A DNA stretch of 64,000 nucleotides from Cololabis saira (GCF_033807715.1 NC_084601.1:16794690-16858689); one strand, 5' to 3'; shown: positions 15,438 through 30,920, counted from the first letter of the stretch. Notes: generated by a model not told the origin, from the letters alone. Numbers and translations are program-made.

Positions 15438-18400
15438 GTGGGGGGTGGGCTGGCATCAATATATGTGACCCACTGCATGCTGAGGAGGAGTTGAAGAATT
15501 TTTTTTTTTTAAGTTCAGGCAGCAGCCTTGACTTTTACTTAATTCTAAAGACTGAGAGTGCAGAGCAAGAATGTGTTGAGGACATTTTAAAGGTTTTTTG
15601 ATGCGTCTGCCAGCAGCTTTAGTAGGGATACTAAAACTACCTTTGGGAAAGAAACCTTTGTTTTTCATCACGTAAGAGTTAAAGGGTTTAAAGTTGCCAC
15701 TGCAGACTTAAAGAATGCTAAGGTCTGCAGGTATAGAAACAATTTCCTCTACTGCACCACAGGGACAGAGTTGGAAGCCCTCAGAGTCAGAGTCACATAT
15801 GTTAATGTCAGATAATAGTCCCCTCTGCCAAAAAAATAAAAGAGAATTATTAGGAATGAAGAGCGCCGTGATTTACGGTTTGCATTACGGTGCATCGGCA
15901 CCCTCACCCAGCAGACTTCCAAAACGATAATGCACAGGAGGTTCAAAATGCATCCTAAGCAAAAAAAGCTGTTTTTTTTTTTTTTCTTTTTAGTAGTGTG
16001 GATTTACAGCAAGGTGCAAAAAGGCTTAGTTCAGCCTGAAACATGGTAGCCCACATCCCCTTTTCTTTGTTTACACTTTCAGTGCAAACACAAGTAAGAC
16101 AAGACTGTTTGTCTGGCTGTTCATATTATCTTTTTTTCATTACCCCCTTATCAAAAAGCAGAGCATGTTGTTGCCCGTAGATGTGGCAAAGTACCAAGGC
16201 ATAGAGACTGTACGACAGAATCCTGTGCTACACAATGTGCTAACAGTAAGGATTTTCAAAAATGTTGGATGAACATTTCTATCTGGAATATAAATAATCC
16301 ACCTGCTCTTTAGTTGGATTCAGGGAGTGCATGAGTGATTTGCTGGAGGCAGAGATATTTAAGAAAGTCAGCAGAAGCAGCACTTGTGCCTAAATATAAA
16401 AGATGGACTACAAAAGCAGCTGCTGAATCTTTAAGGGTAAGCTAATACAAGCAATTTAGTCATGGCACTATGTAACGGAACAGAAATCTGGACTACAAAC
16501 AAGAATTCTCAGGCATTTAGAAACACTTTTTGCCCCCCCCCCCAAAAAAAAAAAGAAAAAGTGTACTTGATGAGAACTTCTTGGCTTTGAAACTTTCCAC
16601 CCTTACACAAATGAAGTAGTTTTTTTTCAACAGCATTAAAGAAAAAAATCAAATAAAAAGGTGTTATTTTTCAAACGTCAGATCTCATGGATATCCATCC
16701 CTTTCACTGAAGAATTTGTTTCATTCTCCTTTTGACTAAAAACGCTACGTGAAAGGGATTTAAGGATGTGGTGATTTTCAAGACATGTGAGAATTTTGTC
16801 CACCTTCTTCCAGGAAAGACACAGACCAATGTCGCTGCAGGGCTTGAGGGTTTTTAGAAGAACAAAAGATGTATAAATCCCAGTTCAAACGTTGATCTGA
16901 TCAGACACCTGAACACAAGCAGCTCTCAGATGAATGCTTGACTACTGTTTCACTCCCCTCTAAACCTAACTTGTCCAAATCTTTGAAGTCTATGTAACAC
17001 ATCCAGCAAAAACGATTGAAAACAGAGGTAACCAGGTACAGGTGTGCATTTGCTTAAAATGCCAATACTTTAAGGAATAACCTGTTACTGTATGTTTTGG
17101 AGAACATTACAAAGTTAAATTCAGTTAGTTGAATTTAATGAGATAAAAATATGTAACTTAATTACATTTATCAAACTGTTGGGGATTACAAAGTGTTTAT
17201 ATCCTCATTATGGATGTATATCGTGGTAAACCCAGTCTGTCCTCACCAGTCTGTTTTGAAGCTATTTTGAAGCCTCGAGTTTCATTTTTTCATCACCATG
17301 TTGGTCTCTTTGAACTCTGCACTGGCCATTTTTAAAGGAACCAGCAGAGTAATCAGAAGCAGTGAACCTAGCTAATTATGTCATGATGACTTGATTTAAT
17401 TAGTTTTACAATGGGGGAACTTTGCTTTTTGAAAAGCAAACCATTTGAAACGAAGCATCCAGTGGCCGTTCACTTCAAGACATGACACCAAATTGCAAAG
17501 ATTCATTTTACTGTGTCGGGTGAAACTAATTTTGTTGCTATGAAGTTCACATAAATTAAATATAACATTCTCTATGCAGCTTTGAAAGGTTTTGTCACAT
17601 GAGAATCGCTTCATTAACACAATCCAGTACCAGACAGAAGAGCCAAGAAACAAATAAGAGTGCAACCTTGGATGAGAATGACTTTCAGTGCAAAAAATTC
17701 AGCTCTTTTAAATATATTTATTTTCTGAAATAAGATTAGTATTGTTTCAGAACAGTAGAATGAAGTTTTAGAACAGTTGTGATTGGTTAAAGCTATCAAT
17801 ATCAGCACTCAATGGATTTTAGTCCAAGATGGGTCGACTCGTGCGGCTGGTCTGAGGAGCTGAAATGATGGTCACTTACAGTAAGCCTCCATTTCTGATT
17901 TCAGAGCACAACCCTTTTGAGATGACTTTCAGCGGGCGGGAGTAAGCGCTGGGTGGGTGGATGTGAGCGAACATAAACCTTTTAGCGGAGCATGAAGTCA
18001 CGGTTGTGTCTTTTAGTGTGAATGGGTGCATGGTCTGTGCTGAGGGTTTGTAGAACATATTGTTCTTAATGTGTAGCGAAAATAACAGGCATTGAGTCAG
18101 AGAACACACCCCACCAGATATCTTATGGGGGCAAGCAGGGCTCAAGGGAAGAGCTGTTAGTATTAACCAGTAGGAGAACGACCGTTGGAATAGAAGAGGA
18201 AGAAGAAGAAGAAAAAAGAGCACACTATAACTGATAATACCAAGGCAAAGGTAATATTAGCTAGCTAAACAGGCAACGCATTGGGGGCTGTGTCAGAATA
18301 TATGCCGTGGAGCATGTTTTCTCTTGAGGAATGATTATAACAATGAAACATGATTGATTAAAGACGTAATTGAGAAAGATAGTTATGAAAAGGGTTTACC

Positions 18401-19153
18401 CATGTCACAGTCACATGAAGCGTATCTTTGTTCCTCCCTTTCGGATTCTACCTCATTTTTTTCCGAGTCTTTTATCATCAGTTGTTTTCACATGAACTCA
18501 TTTTCGATCTAAAAAAGAAGAATATCGAACAAGAGCAGGTAGGGATGATTCAGCTCACTGTCTCGCTGCAGATAGGAGCAATATCTTGTTACTGCTAAGC
18601 CAAACTAAGCATGTCTGTGACCAACTGTGTGTGTGTGTGTGTGGGTGGGAGTGTGCGTATGGCTTGCATGATCGTGTGCACTGAGCGTGAAAGGGCCCAA
18701 ATGTTGCAGCTCTGTGCTGCTGTGCTGACCCCTCCCTCTCTGATGAAAAGAAGCCGAAGGAGTATCAGTAGGTGCTGTGATGGTGTCAGTGGACTCAGGG
18801 GAGGGGTGGAGGGGTGGAGGGTGAGAGTCCGAGTCTGAGGCACGGTCAGGCTATTTCAGATTTTTCTCATAGTAATCTGGCAGTTTGTCTTTCTTTTATG
18901 TATTTAAAACAAAAATCAGGACCACAACTGTGGCTTCTTAAATGAGGCTTGTGTGTAGATATGTGTTTTTGTGTACTTGGATAGTAACCTTTGTACCTCT
19001 GTATTTAAATGTGTAGACAGAGGTGGTAAATTCTGCTCACACAGTTTGCACATAGTTTCCTCATTAACAAGGTACACCTACTTCTTTGCTGATTACCAGA
19101 GGGAAAGAAACCATTTCCACGCCTGAATAAACATATAAAAGAAAATTAACACT

Positions 19154-19161
19154 TCTCTCCT

Positions 19162-19254
<93 letters not shown>
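19154..19254. repeat. (CT)n microsatellite
   Basis: About 100 bp of CT dinucleotides, followed by a short AT-rich stretch. Confidence 0.97.
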
Positions 19255-19255
<1 letters not shown>

Positions 19256-19594
19256 ATATACAGTGTATATATGTCAAAAAAAGTACTACTGTTATTATTG
19301 CTATATTGCAGTCCTTATGATTTTCTGTCAGTCATCTGATCTTGGTGAGTCATTAATAGGCAAATGCAATCTCAAACATCTTAGCTATTTCCATGCCATT
19401 GTTTCTTTAGAAAAATTAAACCTGAAAATAAAACAATCGGGAGGGTAATACTAAGTCCCCCTCTTAATATTAAGATTTTAAGAGAATACTGTAAGTTACA
19501 GCCACTGGATGCTGATCATCTGCCCTTGATGAATTGATCTTAAGCAGTAGACAGGTTGGTGTTTTGTTGGTCCGGAAAAGTCAGGTGTGTAAAG

Positions 19595-20244
19595 TAGGCC
19601 TGGGCAATAAACTGAAAATTTACCGTTACCGACATTCACTGCAATAACCGACATCAATTTCCCCATGTCGGTAAATTCAGTGTTTTCATAAAAAAAGAGA
19701 AAATAAACGTATTTTTGTCTGTTGGTACAGTGTGTGCTGATAGGTTCATTTTCATTCCCCTTTAAGACGGCATGTCTGTAATCAAGTGACTCCGCCCATA
19801 CAGTCTGAATGAGAAGGGAAACCCAAGAAAATGGCTGATGGTTCAAACGAAGAAGCGGCTGACGTGAATGGGCTGTCTAGTGTGAGACTCGCGCCTTTCA
19901 ACAAGTTCACACGCTCTCACGCCACACATGGCATTTCTCATTAACTTCACCGCACAGTAACTCCAACGGCCCATCTTACAAACGAGTCACGGCACGCTAC
20001 TTTGTGCTGAGCTCTCAACTCAGAGCAGCTGTCTGGAGTTACCGACCAATCAGCCTAACTGAGTTATTGTACATTTATCGTTATCGAGGTAAAACTAGCC
20101 AATTTATCGTGACATAGATTTGAGGTCATATCGCCCAGCCTTAAGCTGGGCATACACTGTGCGATATTTTAAATCGTATGAGACTGCCCCATCTCACACT
20201 GCACGACTAGATCGCGGAGTTCAAAAGTTCATTTTTTTATAATT

Positions 20245-20321
<77 letters not shown>

Positions 20322-20971
20322 CATATATTACAGATTAAAAAAGATTTAAAAAATCCCAAAATATCTGTACCGTTTCTGATTGGGTGGGCACTGCGCATCA
20401 TTTTTTGACACAACAAAGAACGCATACCGCAAAAGGAACCCGACGTCCCAGCAAAGTGAGAAGAGAAAAAAGAGGTGTTCCGAACAGCAGACAGCGCACA
20501 CACTAAAGGCTGATTTATGGTTCCGCGTTACACCAACGCAGAGCCTACGGCATAGGGTACGCGGCGACCCGCACCATACGTGGAAATGCAGTCTTTTATT
20601 GCTATTAAAACATGATTTATAATGTGAATTTGCAACACTTAAACTGCAAATAATAGTTTTTGACGTGACATCAGAGATTGCGCATGCTCTCTGCGAAAGG
20701 ATGAGGCAAATCGGGTCGCAGCACTGCTTCAACTTTGCGATTCCTTCACGAGGAGCGACCAGGATTTCAAACACGCTTGATTTTCTTGCGACCTTGCGAT
20801 TTGTGATCGGGAGCTCGTCGTGAGGTGTTAATCTCTCGTCGTTACCCCACGTACACTGCACGAGGCACGAGCAACGATTGGGTCAAAATCGGGCCCGATC
20901 AAAAAAAAGTTGCACGACTTGAAAATCGGCTCAAAACGAGCCGATAATCGCACAGTGTATGCCCGGCTTTA
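19595..20971. mobile_element. Composite of two hAT-like elements within one 8-bp duplication
   Basis: Part A (19595 to about 20143) starts TAGGCCTGGGCAATA and ends TATCGCCCAGCCTTA, imperfect inverted ends. Part B (about 20142-20971) starts TAAGCTGGGCATACACTGTG and ends CAGTGTATGCCCGGCTTTA, also inverted ends. The whole is flanked by exact copies of GTGTAAAG at 19587-19594 and 20972-20979. No duplication lies between A and B, which abut or overlap at TTA. B contains a (TA)n array and, at about 20511-20580, sequence resembling the end of another fish inverted-repeat element. No transposase frame is apparent. Confidence 0.78.
20248..20319. repeat. (TA)n microsatellite inside hAT part B
   Basis: 72 bp of alternating TA. 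Confidence 0.97.
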
Positions 20972-21561
20972 GTGTAAAGACAATACATAGAGGGAAAGAC
21001 ACAAGCTTGGAAGCATGAAAGAAGTTTGAAAAATTGCAACTGTTTTTTGGTTTTTTTGGTGTCTCAAGCAACTACTAATTTAAAAAACGACAACGTTATC
21101 CTGTTTGAAGTCGCCTCGGTCCAAAACCATTGACCTTGTGAGCCGTTCAGAGCGCGATGGATCTGTAACACCATAGCTCCATCTCAGAAGGGCGTGATCT
21201 AGTTCTATCTCAAAAGTTGATAGTGCGTACGATACGGTATGCCTGGCTGCAGCAAACAATTTTCTGATTTAATCCGTTTAAAAAACACTCCTCATCAATC
21301 TGCCTTGTGAGCTCCAAAATGGACTTGGCGCATATCTTCAGTGGAGCAGAGCAGCCAATAACTTTGCTTCTAAACTGTGCTGCCATCCTTTTGGAAGTAG
21401 TGTTCACATTGACCAGAATGCTCTCGACTCATGACGCCTGACATGGCACAGCTGCAACGCAGGGGTGCATTTGAGTTGTGTTCCGTTTGCTGCCATGATT
21501 GTGAGCTATTGAAAAAGACAACATGTGGTTGGTTACATTCCCCAGTCTGCTCACTCTCATT

Positions 21562-22233
21562 CAGGGCCGCCGCAAGGGGTGTGCGAACCGTGCGACCGCA
21601 CGGGGCCTCGCGCCCCAAGGGGTCTTGCGCTATGGGCCGTTTTTTTTTTTTTTTCAAATTTTTAATTTTAAATTTTTCGTTTCGTTTTTTCCCTTATAAA
21701 TATCAACAGTCACGTTCCATTACAGACTTAAATGTGTACTAGTCTGTGCATATCAATAAATATATGTGCAATGATGCGCGTGTCTGTTGTTCAATACAAC
21801 TGCGTCTGACCAAGCGCAGACACAAGCTGCTCTGATCCAGACGGGTGGAGTTGGAACAAACTGTCACACAATGTCGAGAGAACGAGACAGAATCAGGAAA
21901 TTTCCATCAGGGGATGAAAAAAGAAAAAAAACTAAAGAAAATGGAAGAGTTTAATGCCTCTTTGAAAGGCTCGTTTGATAAATTTGTTACAAAAATCACC
22001 GATCCGACCGGGTCTCAAGCAGCCGTGGGGCCCCGCGTCGAGGCAAGCCAGATGATGATGAGGCAGGGGAAGGTATCCAGTATTTTGCTAATTGGAGAGT
22101 TAAAATTGCGCATATAGACACCCAATCCGACCCGAAAAACCCCAAAAATTTTGCGCACGCTTGCTACGCTCACGCGCGAGGGGCCCCCCCAGCCATTTTG
22201 CACAGGGCCTCGCAAATCTCCCAGGCGGCTCTG
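21562..22233 (+). mobile_element. hAT element with exact target duplication and transposase remnant
   Basis: Ends CAGGGCCGCC and GGCGGCTCTG are inverted repeats. CTCTCATT is present immediately before (21554-21561) and after (22234-22241), an exact 8-bp duplication. Internally, 21870-21990 encodes in two frames an N-terminal piece resembling hAT transposases with a TTF/zinc-finger start (MSRERDRIRKFPSGDEKRKK, then in another frame EEFNASLKGSFDKFVTKI). A frameshift or stop separates the two pieces, so this is a pseudogene in a deletion derivative. Confidence 0.85.
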
Positions 22234-22276
22234 CTCTCATTGGCTATTGAGGGTACTCTGTTGAGGACGAGAATAA

Positions 22277-22800
22277 GGGTGCTTTCACACCTGTCCCGTT
22301 TGGAGCAGTTGTTTCGGAACAGGGAGCGTTTCCCTCACAGCAATCGCGCTCGGATGCGGCACAAAACAAGCAAGCTGAGATCAGCTAGGAGAGGTGGTCT
22401 CGGCCCGATTCCATTCGAGACGTAAAGCGATTAATTTTTTTTATTTGTAGTGAGAACATAATCGACACAGCAGCCGACACAACTCCATTCATTGTGTATG
22501 TGCGACCGCGGCGCAAGGAGAGGAGTCGGCGCAGCCTCCGCCACCTTTTCTCCGTGCCGAGATGTTGTCACAGCGCGACACGTTGAAATTAAAAAAATGT
22601 TCAATTAGGGCGGCCTCTCGCCCGCCGCTGAGCTCCATATACATGAATTGGAAAGCCGGCTGCGGTCTGCGCTTAATTGGGCCTAACCGAGTAGGTTTGC
22701 CGTATGTAGATTTTCAAAAGCTGTTTGCTCTTTGGAATAGTGGTGGAGTGGTTGGCTCCACCCTCAACCGCTTTAAAGACACGGTTGACGAACAACTTGT
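22277..22800. mobile_element. TTAA-type inverted-repeat element, damaged copy
   Basis: Starts GGGTGCTTTCACACCTGTCC and runs parallel to the better copy at 42045-42762 (shared segments: gtttggagcagttgtt, caatcgcgctcggatgcggc, aggagaggtggtctcgg). It lacks about 37 bp present there and has no recognisable right end; the left flank is ATAA instead of TTAA. Confidence 0.7.
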
Positions 22801-22806
22801 ACAACT

Positions 22807-23610
22807 GTAGTATCATCTCTAGTATAGTCTTTTTAAAAGTTAATATGAGCACATGAAATCCAAATTATAAAATGGAAGAACACATTTAGAAGAAAATACA
22901 TAAATGAAATGGGAAGAAAATGTGTCCTAAAAAAATAGAAAAGATAAAAAATAAAAAGCTAACGTTTTATATTAAGGTCCTTGTAATAAGCATTTGTTAA
23001 TAGTCAATAAGGCCCTTATAAGTCCTTAAAAGGTGCTAATTGACATTATGTGTTTATAAGAATATATAAACATTAATAAGGTCATTATAATATAGTTAAT
23101 ATCAGACTATAAGACATTTATTAGAGCTTATAAAAATATATCATATATATTTTATATCAAAAATGCACATGCTTTAGGTTGTTAAAAGCACCATTAATAT
23201 ATGTCCAGACAAGGTAAAAAAAAAAGAACTTTGTCATGCCTTTACTAATCTTTTTTTGCTTTATTAATATTACAATATACTTTATTGCTCATCTATTATC
23301 AGTTAACTAGTCACTTGTTAATAGTTAACTATGCTTTTTGCAGCTACTGAATCTAAAGCATGAACAATGCCTTATTAAGGCTAATAAATCTTTTATTATG
23401 CATTATTATGCCTTTAATAATCTTTTTTTTTGTTTGCTTTATTAAAATACAAATAAAAAATACACACGTAGTATCATGTCTCTTTAAAAGTTAATATGAG
23501 CACCTGAAATCAAAATTATAAAATGGAAGAACAAAGTTAGAAGAAAATACATAAATGAAACGGGAAAAAATAGTGTCCTAAAAAAAAAGAAAAGGATAAA
23601 AAAAAAAATC
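22807..23610. repeat. Pair of ~140-bp direct repeats around AT-rich DNA
   Basis: The segment beginning gtagtatcat and containing aaaagttaatatgagcac at 22807-22965 recurs at 23468-23610 with scattered differences. The ~500 bp between is rich in ttaataagg/ccttattaa words and has a second internal repeat (near 23237 and 23410: gcctttaataatctttttt-like). It is either a tandem duplication or a decayed element with terminal direct repeats. Confidence 0.7.
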
Positions 23611-26600
23611 TGATATATTTGAGTGGCAGCAACACAACATCACAACTGCTGTCCTTTAAATCCCAAACTACCCCCCTGACATATGACCCCCCCTGTTCCA
23701 TTATTGCGTATGAGTGTTGTCATGGAAACATTGCCACTGCAATGCCACATGCGGGCATTAATCCATCTTTTCTTATCATGTTCATAGAAATTAGTATGGC
23801 CAAGAACAAAAATGCTAAGTTCGATGCGTTACATGATATCGGAGGATAATTTTGTCTGTTGGAAAGGGAAAATAAATGAAGGGAGATGAGGAAATGTGAC
23901 ATGTGTCAGAAATTGTTAGCCTCATTGTCAGCTGAGTTTATGATTGATCTTTTTTAGATTTCTTTGAAGATATTCACATGGTCCTCTGTATTAGAAAATG
24001 ATTTTGATAACCAGTATAAAAATGTATTCCTTGAAAACGTTGTGACCATACATGTGCACAATGAATGAATCATATTAGGCTTTATCTGTGCTTGCTCATG
24101 GGACTGTGCATAGGTGGGAATCAAAAACACAAGCCAGCACATGAAGCTGAACAAACTAGATTGTGAATCCATTCCAAAGCCACAATGACCTTAGAGGCCC
24201 CAAGTCAACCAGACACTGTCCTGCACCAACCAGATTTAACTTCTCTCTCCATATCTGCTGCTGAGAGAGAATGAGGTTAGAGAAAAGTGAGAAAGATGGA
24301 GTGGGTCTGTCTGTCCAGTGGCTTATAAAAAGTCCATTATAGTGCGCTTCTATCAGTTTGGGCTCTCCCAGATGGACCCTGGAGTAAATGGACAGCACCA
24401 GAGAGCTATAAGCTTAGATTTGATATACGGCTGAGAAATAGCTCTATGTGTGTGTGTGTGAGTGTGTATGTCTGATTGTAAGCAGTTATGGAATGTGCAT
24501 TCAATCGGATGCTGCAGGAAAAACCTAACAGCAGTCGACAGCAAACATTTCCTTTCCACCGTCTTTGCACAGGCCACTTACTAAACACAGCTGTTTTTAT
24601 AATATTAGCGTATGCGCAGCCCAGCCACACAAATGTGCACACACACAAAGTCTTCCCAACAGGCTTCAATCTGAGCTCAGTCTGACAAAAGAGCTCGAAC
24701 TGGCTCAGACCCAAACCCCATCACCACCCAGCTGCTTTATACTGGCTCAAAACTGCTTCACTGAAGCTTTATTTATTAGCCCTATTTATTTTGTGTAGAT
24801 GCATGTGAATCAGGGTTTGTGTGTACATACAGGTCTGTCTAGGGTTTGCTGCGTGCAAGAGCTTTGAGTATGGATGCCAAAGTTCTTTTATAGCTTTTAG
24901 CTGAAGGAGCTGGCAAAATCACGTGCTCGCTGAATGATGTGAATGAGCCTTTTGCTTCTATATGTCATTTCTTTTGCCATTCGCTGTGAAGAATGAGAGG
25001 CTGATGGTCTTCATCAAAGAGAGGGAGAAGGATATGCGGGAACCACTGATTGATTCTTAGTGGAGGGGTTCAGGTTCATGAACAATTTAAGTCATTATTG
25101 TCAAATAACCAGGAGACTTCAGGAAAGAAATTCAAAAATGAACGAGCCACTGTCGCATGAAAGTGATGTCATCCATTGTGAATTTGAATTTGATTTGTTT
25201 TTTGTTTGTTTTGCATTAGTTTCGAGAGAATAGTAAATAGTATTTGTAGAATCCAGGATATTATGTTATTACATATGTAGTAAATGTGTTTCCAAACAAC
25301 CATCCAAACCCTAAATTCCCTGCAGCATCGTAATTCATTTTAATGTGAGTGACTAGTTGATAAAAGAGGAACAGAAAACTGCAGAGTATTAACTTCGACT
25401 TTGGTGCAAAAGTATGTCTGTCAGCAATTGTTTCCAAGTTTTCCCCAAGCAACTTTTAAAATGCGGGTGCTTTAAGCCTGCTAAAAAATAATAAAAGAAA
25501 CACAGATAAAAAAATACAAAATACAGTCAAAAACTGATCTAAGTGATGCAGGATGAGCATTTTTGGAATTTCTTTGTCCAGGGGGAATAAATAAAAAGAG
25601 TGAGTGTTCAGATTTGTCTGATTTACCTCTTATCTGCAACTGGATTCTTGTGATATTCATGAGGTGGTGTCAGTGACTTCAAGGTGTAAGTTTTGTAGCG
25701 GTTCCACATTAATTCAAAGTAATTCAGCTCCCGTCCCGACAGCTACAGTTGGGTTTCAGTTGTGATGATAATTTGCAACCAAACATCAATGTAGCATACG
25801 CATAAAAAGAATGTCAGCTCAAAAGGCGAGCAGACAACACTAGTGGCTTTTCTCAAATGAAAACATCATTTTGTTCTTCTCTTAACGGCATTTGTCAAGG
25901 ATTTGATTTAGAAAGTATTCCCATTCCCCCAGTGTTGTGGACGCTCGTCCTGGACCGAAGCAGACAGCTCACTAGACATTAAAGTAAATCCAAACTTTGA
26001 CCAAATCCAAATTCCTACCTTGTCCTGTGTAACATGTCAGGTACTAAGACACCCAAAGATTAATAGAAAAAAAATACCACTCTTAAAAAATTCTTCTAAC
26101 TTGACTTACAGTTAGTTACACACACATAATTGACCAACTTCTGCTCCAAAAGTAGCAGAAAACACAGAAGGCATTGCATTTTCTCTGTCAATTATGTTGG
26201 TATATCTGCAATGATTAACTGTATTTCAGTTTTTTTGTAACGGTTTGAAAAAAAAAACATATCTCTTGCTTCCTAAAAGTATCAGAGGAAGAAGAATTCA
26301 AATTTTGTGCAGTTTTGTGCAGTTTGTGTGTGTGCAGTCCAACTTTAGATCAGTTCTGCCAAGCTGCCCACTTTCACCACGTTCTGACTTGCATTTATTC
26401 AAACGCCTTAAAAGTTTACCTTAAGACCATATACACCTTTTTAAAAATCTACAATGACAGAATGGATGTTGTTAATTTTCAAGGAAAACTTCTCATCTCT
26501 GACACTTCAGTCAGAGGTCAGAAAGGTAGCTCTGTAACCTTCTCCCTGCTCCACTTTTCAAACCGAAGTTACACCTACAGTATGTCTGTAACAGGTAAAC

Positions 26601-29600
26601 CATCGCATCTCCGTTCTGCTTTAGTTCCATCAGAGGTTTATCAAACTTAGTCCAAACACAGCAGGGATGCAGGCCAGCTACAGTTTGAAAATAAATTTCC
26701 CTGGACATGCAGAAACGGCCCAACTTGTTGGGGAAAGCAGCCATAAGAGATGGCAGTACGATTAATGAAGTGTGTGATGATGTGTCCATTAAAGCCCAGT
26801 CCAGAACATTAAACAGTATAGTGAGGTTTGTAAAGGTCAGTGCTCTAAGGGGTTTATCCATATTGATCTCCATTTTCTGTCGTGGTGGACTCCGCACTGA
26901 TGTCCATCTAAATCCTCTCTTCAAGGCAGGTAAGGAAAGGAGGAGTAGTAATGACTGGTCATTTTAAAAAGATATACTGCGCACTTTTCAACAAGGTGAG
27001 TTTCCTGAAAGAGTGTAATGGAGGATAATACTTCTCTTATCTGGTACAGAACTTGGAGCTCTCCACCGAGTTCATAGACCTCAACGTCATGTTACCAAGT
27101 GAGGCATATGGGATCTATTCACATCCATTACCTTGATAGTGTTTCTTATCAAAGAAGATTACCGGTAGTTGTTTTGGGGAGGAAACAGCTTTATTCACTT
27201 AGAGACTCACTTCCATGGACAGGTAGATGAGGTGAATGCTTTCAACACTATTAGTCATTCTACCAATTCATGAAGTGAACCTGAGAACCTTGGATCAGTT
27301 CATTAATGGTATAAGTGAATTAACACTTAGGTAAGACAATATAAAATGTTGCTTTTAAATGAAGGGTGGAAATGAGAGGTAGTAAGAGATTTTATCAAGC
27401 TATATACAACGCCCTTTAAAACTCCAATGCAATGGTCTGGTTTATGTTTGACTCGTGTTATTTGGTTAGAGGGAGTAACGCTACTCAGGTGGCGATGACG
27501 GTAAAGATATCGCGCATCCAGCCCGCGCCCAAGGAAATGCTATCCACAAATATCTAGGAGCTGTACACGCTGGCGCAGTGTTGAGGATTTTGTTGTGAAA
27601 TCTTACTTTAAAACCTGCGTCTAAGTGAGTGGGTGTTTACACTGTGAGCTGACCTGAATGTGCCTCCCTACTGAACACTTGTTTAAATCCTAAGGCTTCT
27701 CACTTGTTTATCTGCACTTTTGTGCTGGGTTGTCATGCATGATGTTATATTATTATATCTTTTTTGAGAAGATGCCTCACGACTGAAGTGTGTTCGTAGT
27801 CTCCCATAATACTTTTATCCTCTCCAAAATAGAAGAAAATGAACAGTCCGTCCATCTGGACATCATTTATTTATTTTTTCCACCCTGAAGGTGCAGCAGG
27901 TGAAGGTACAAACAGAATTGTTCTTTTCCCCGTGATAACATGGTGTGCCCGACCTAATGGACCTGCTGAGAACCATGCCCAGACCAAGGAAACGAGAGCG
28001 AGTGAGTCAGACGTGTGTGTTTAAAGGAAGGATAAAGAACTTTCTCCTGATAAAGAGTTGATTCTGTATAAAGGCGAATTGGAGGACAGACTTGTAGAAG
28101 GTGTCGACATCCTTGCAAGTTATGAAAGCTTATGTGCATAAATGTGTGTCAATATGTTTGCATTTACAGTAGGGGTGGCTTGAAAACTGTTTTATCAGCG
28201 GCAGGAAAATATTACTTTTAGTTATTACAATAAGAGCACTTTTTCTGAATGTAAAGAAAAAAGAAAAAGATAGTTAATAGTACAGTACATCATCTTGTCT
28301 GGTTCGATACGGACTGAGCAGTGCTGCAAAAGTATATAAGTTCATCTTATCACCTTTTGACATTTTCAATTTTAAACCAAGAATAATCACACACATGTCA
28401 TGCGTAATCTTACTGGTTGTTTGCAGCAGCAACATTAGCAAACAGTTCAGGCAGCTCTCCAGTTGTTTATACCATCCAACTACTTCCTAACTAGTTGTAT
28501 GTATTAAACTGATGCCTACAGAATCTGCCATTACGACCTATCATGCCTGTACATTTTTAGACTGCTTTTAGTGACTTTCATCTAGAGGTTGTTGTATAAA
28601 CTTGTGCCTGAGATCCCTTCTTTATTCCTCTCCACTTGTTAGCTGTGCATTCACGATGATCCCACAAAGGGGCAACATTGCCTTCCCAGTGTGCACGTTC
28701 ACAGAGCCTTACCATGACATTCCTTGACTTTTTGGTACACGACCAGCAGGTGTGACGTTGCGTCGGCCTCAAGTGATGGCCGCTCGCCCCTTGTTGTGAA
28801 AAGGTAGCAAATGCCTACGTCGAGTGACAGAGTTCGTAATACGTCCAGTCCGCTGGTCTCTGCCTCGCCATCTTCTACGGTCACAAACCTGGTGGTATTT
28901 CTCCTGCAACACCGTTAGGTTGCTTGTTGCTGTTGCCTTCACAGAAACTTTGGAAAACAGTGTTACATCAAAATTAATAACCAAAGATCCAAGTATGTGG
29001 GTCCAGCAGGCATGTGACTTGTATGTATGTGTAGCCACCTCAGGTTTGTGTGGTATTTTAGGTTTAGCAGCTAAGGCATGGAGCATTTTCTGTTAGATAC
29101 TTGCTCTTCATAAACGTATACCCAGAGTCACAGTAGCACTCTTTGTGGATAATATACAGTACTTTAGATATGCTTCATGTTTTGTGTTCTTGTCAGAACT
29201 GGAACATTAGCAAATGATCTCAAGGCAAAAATGCATCAAGAGAAAAAGATTTGGTAAATCAAAGATTGTTTCTCATGCTGAGGAGTTTAATTAAGTCTTT
29301 TGTTGGTATAACTAAGCCTTCAAATCAATTTGCACCAAGAGGATCGGTCTGGTATCATGCCTTCGTATGTTTATCTGCTAACTGAGATAATGCAGACTTT
29401 GTCATACCATCCACACTTTTTAGGTTTATTTTCTTGGCAAGAGGCTGTCTCGTCATCTCATATATCAGCTGTTGGAGAGAAATTCTCCAGCAAAGAAGGA
29501 TGTTTTTCATTGTGTCCTGTCATAATCACACCATAATCGGGTCATGTAACTTACTTTTCTGTGTTGTGTAAAACATATGTTTCAATGTTGTTCAGTATGT

Positions 29601-29648
29601 GCATTCTTTTTTAGAGTAATGAACCAGTCCGAATTGACTTTTTACAGA
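23611..29648. other. Intron sequence, no gene seen
   Basis: Unclassified A/T-rich sequence. The longest frame (minus 26511-26924, 137 codons) matches nothing I recognise and has no flanking splice context. Confidence 0.45.

Positions 29649-30920
<1,272 letters not shown>

Noticed and set aside
26511..26924. 137-codon minus-strand ORF
   Set aside because: Single frame with no family motif I can name; not supported as a gene without homology.
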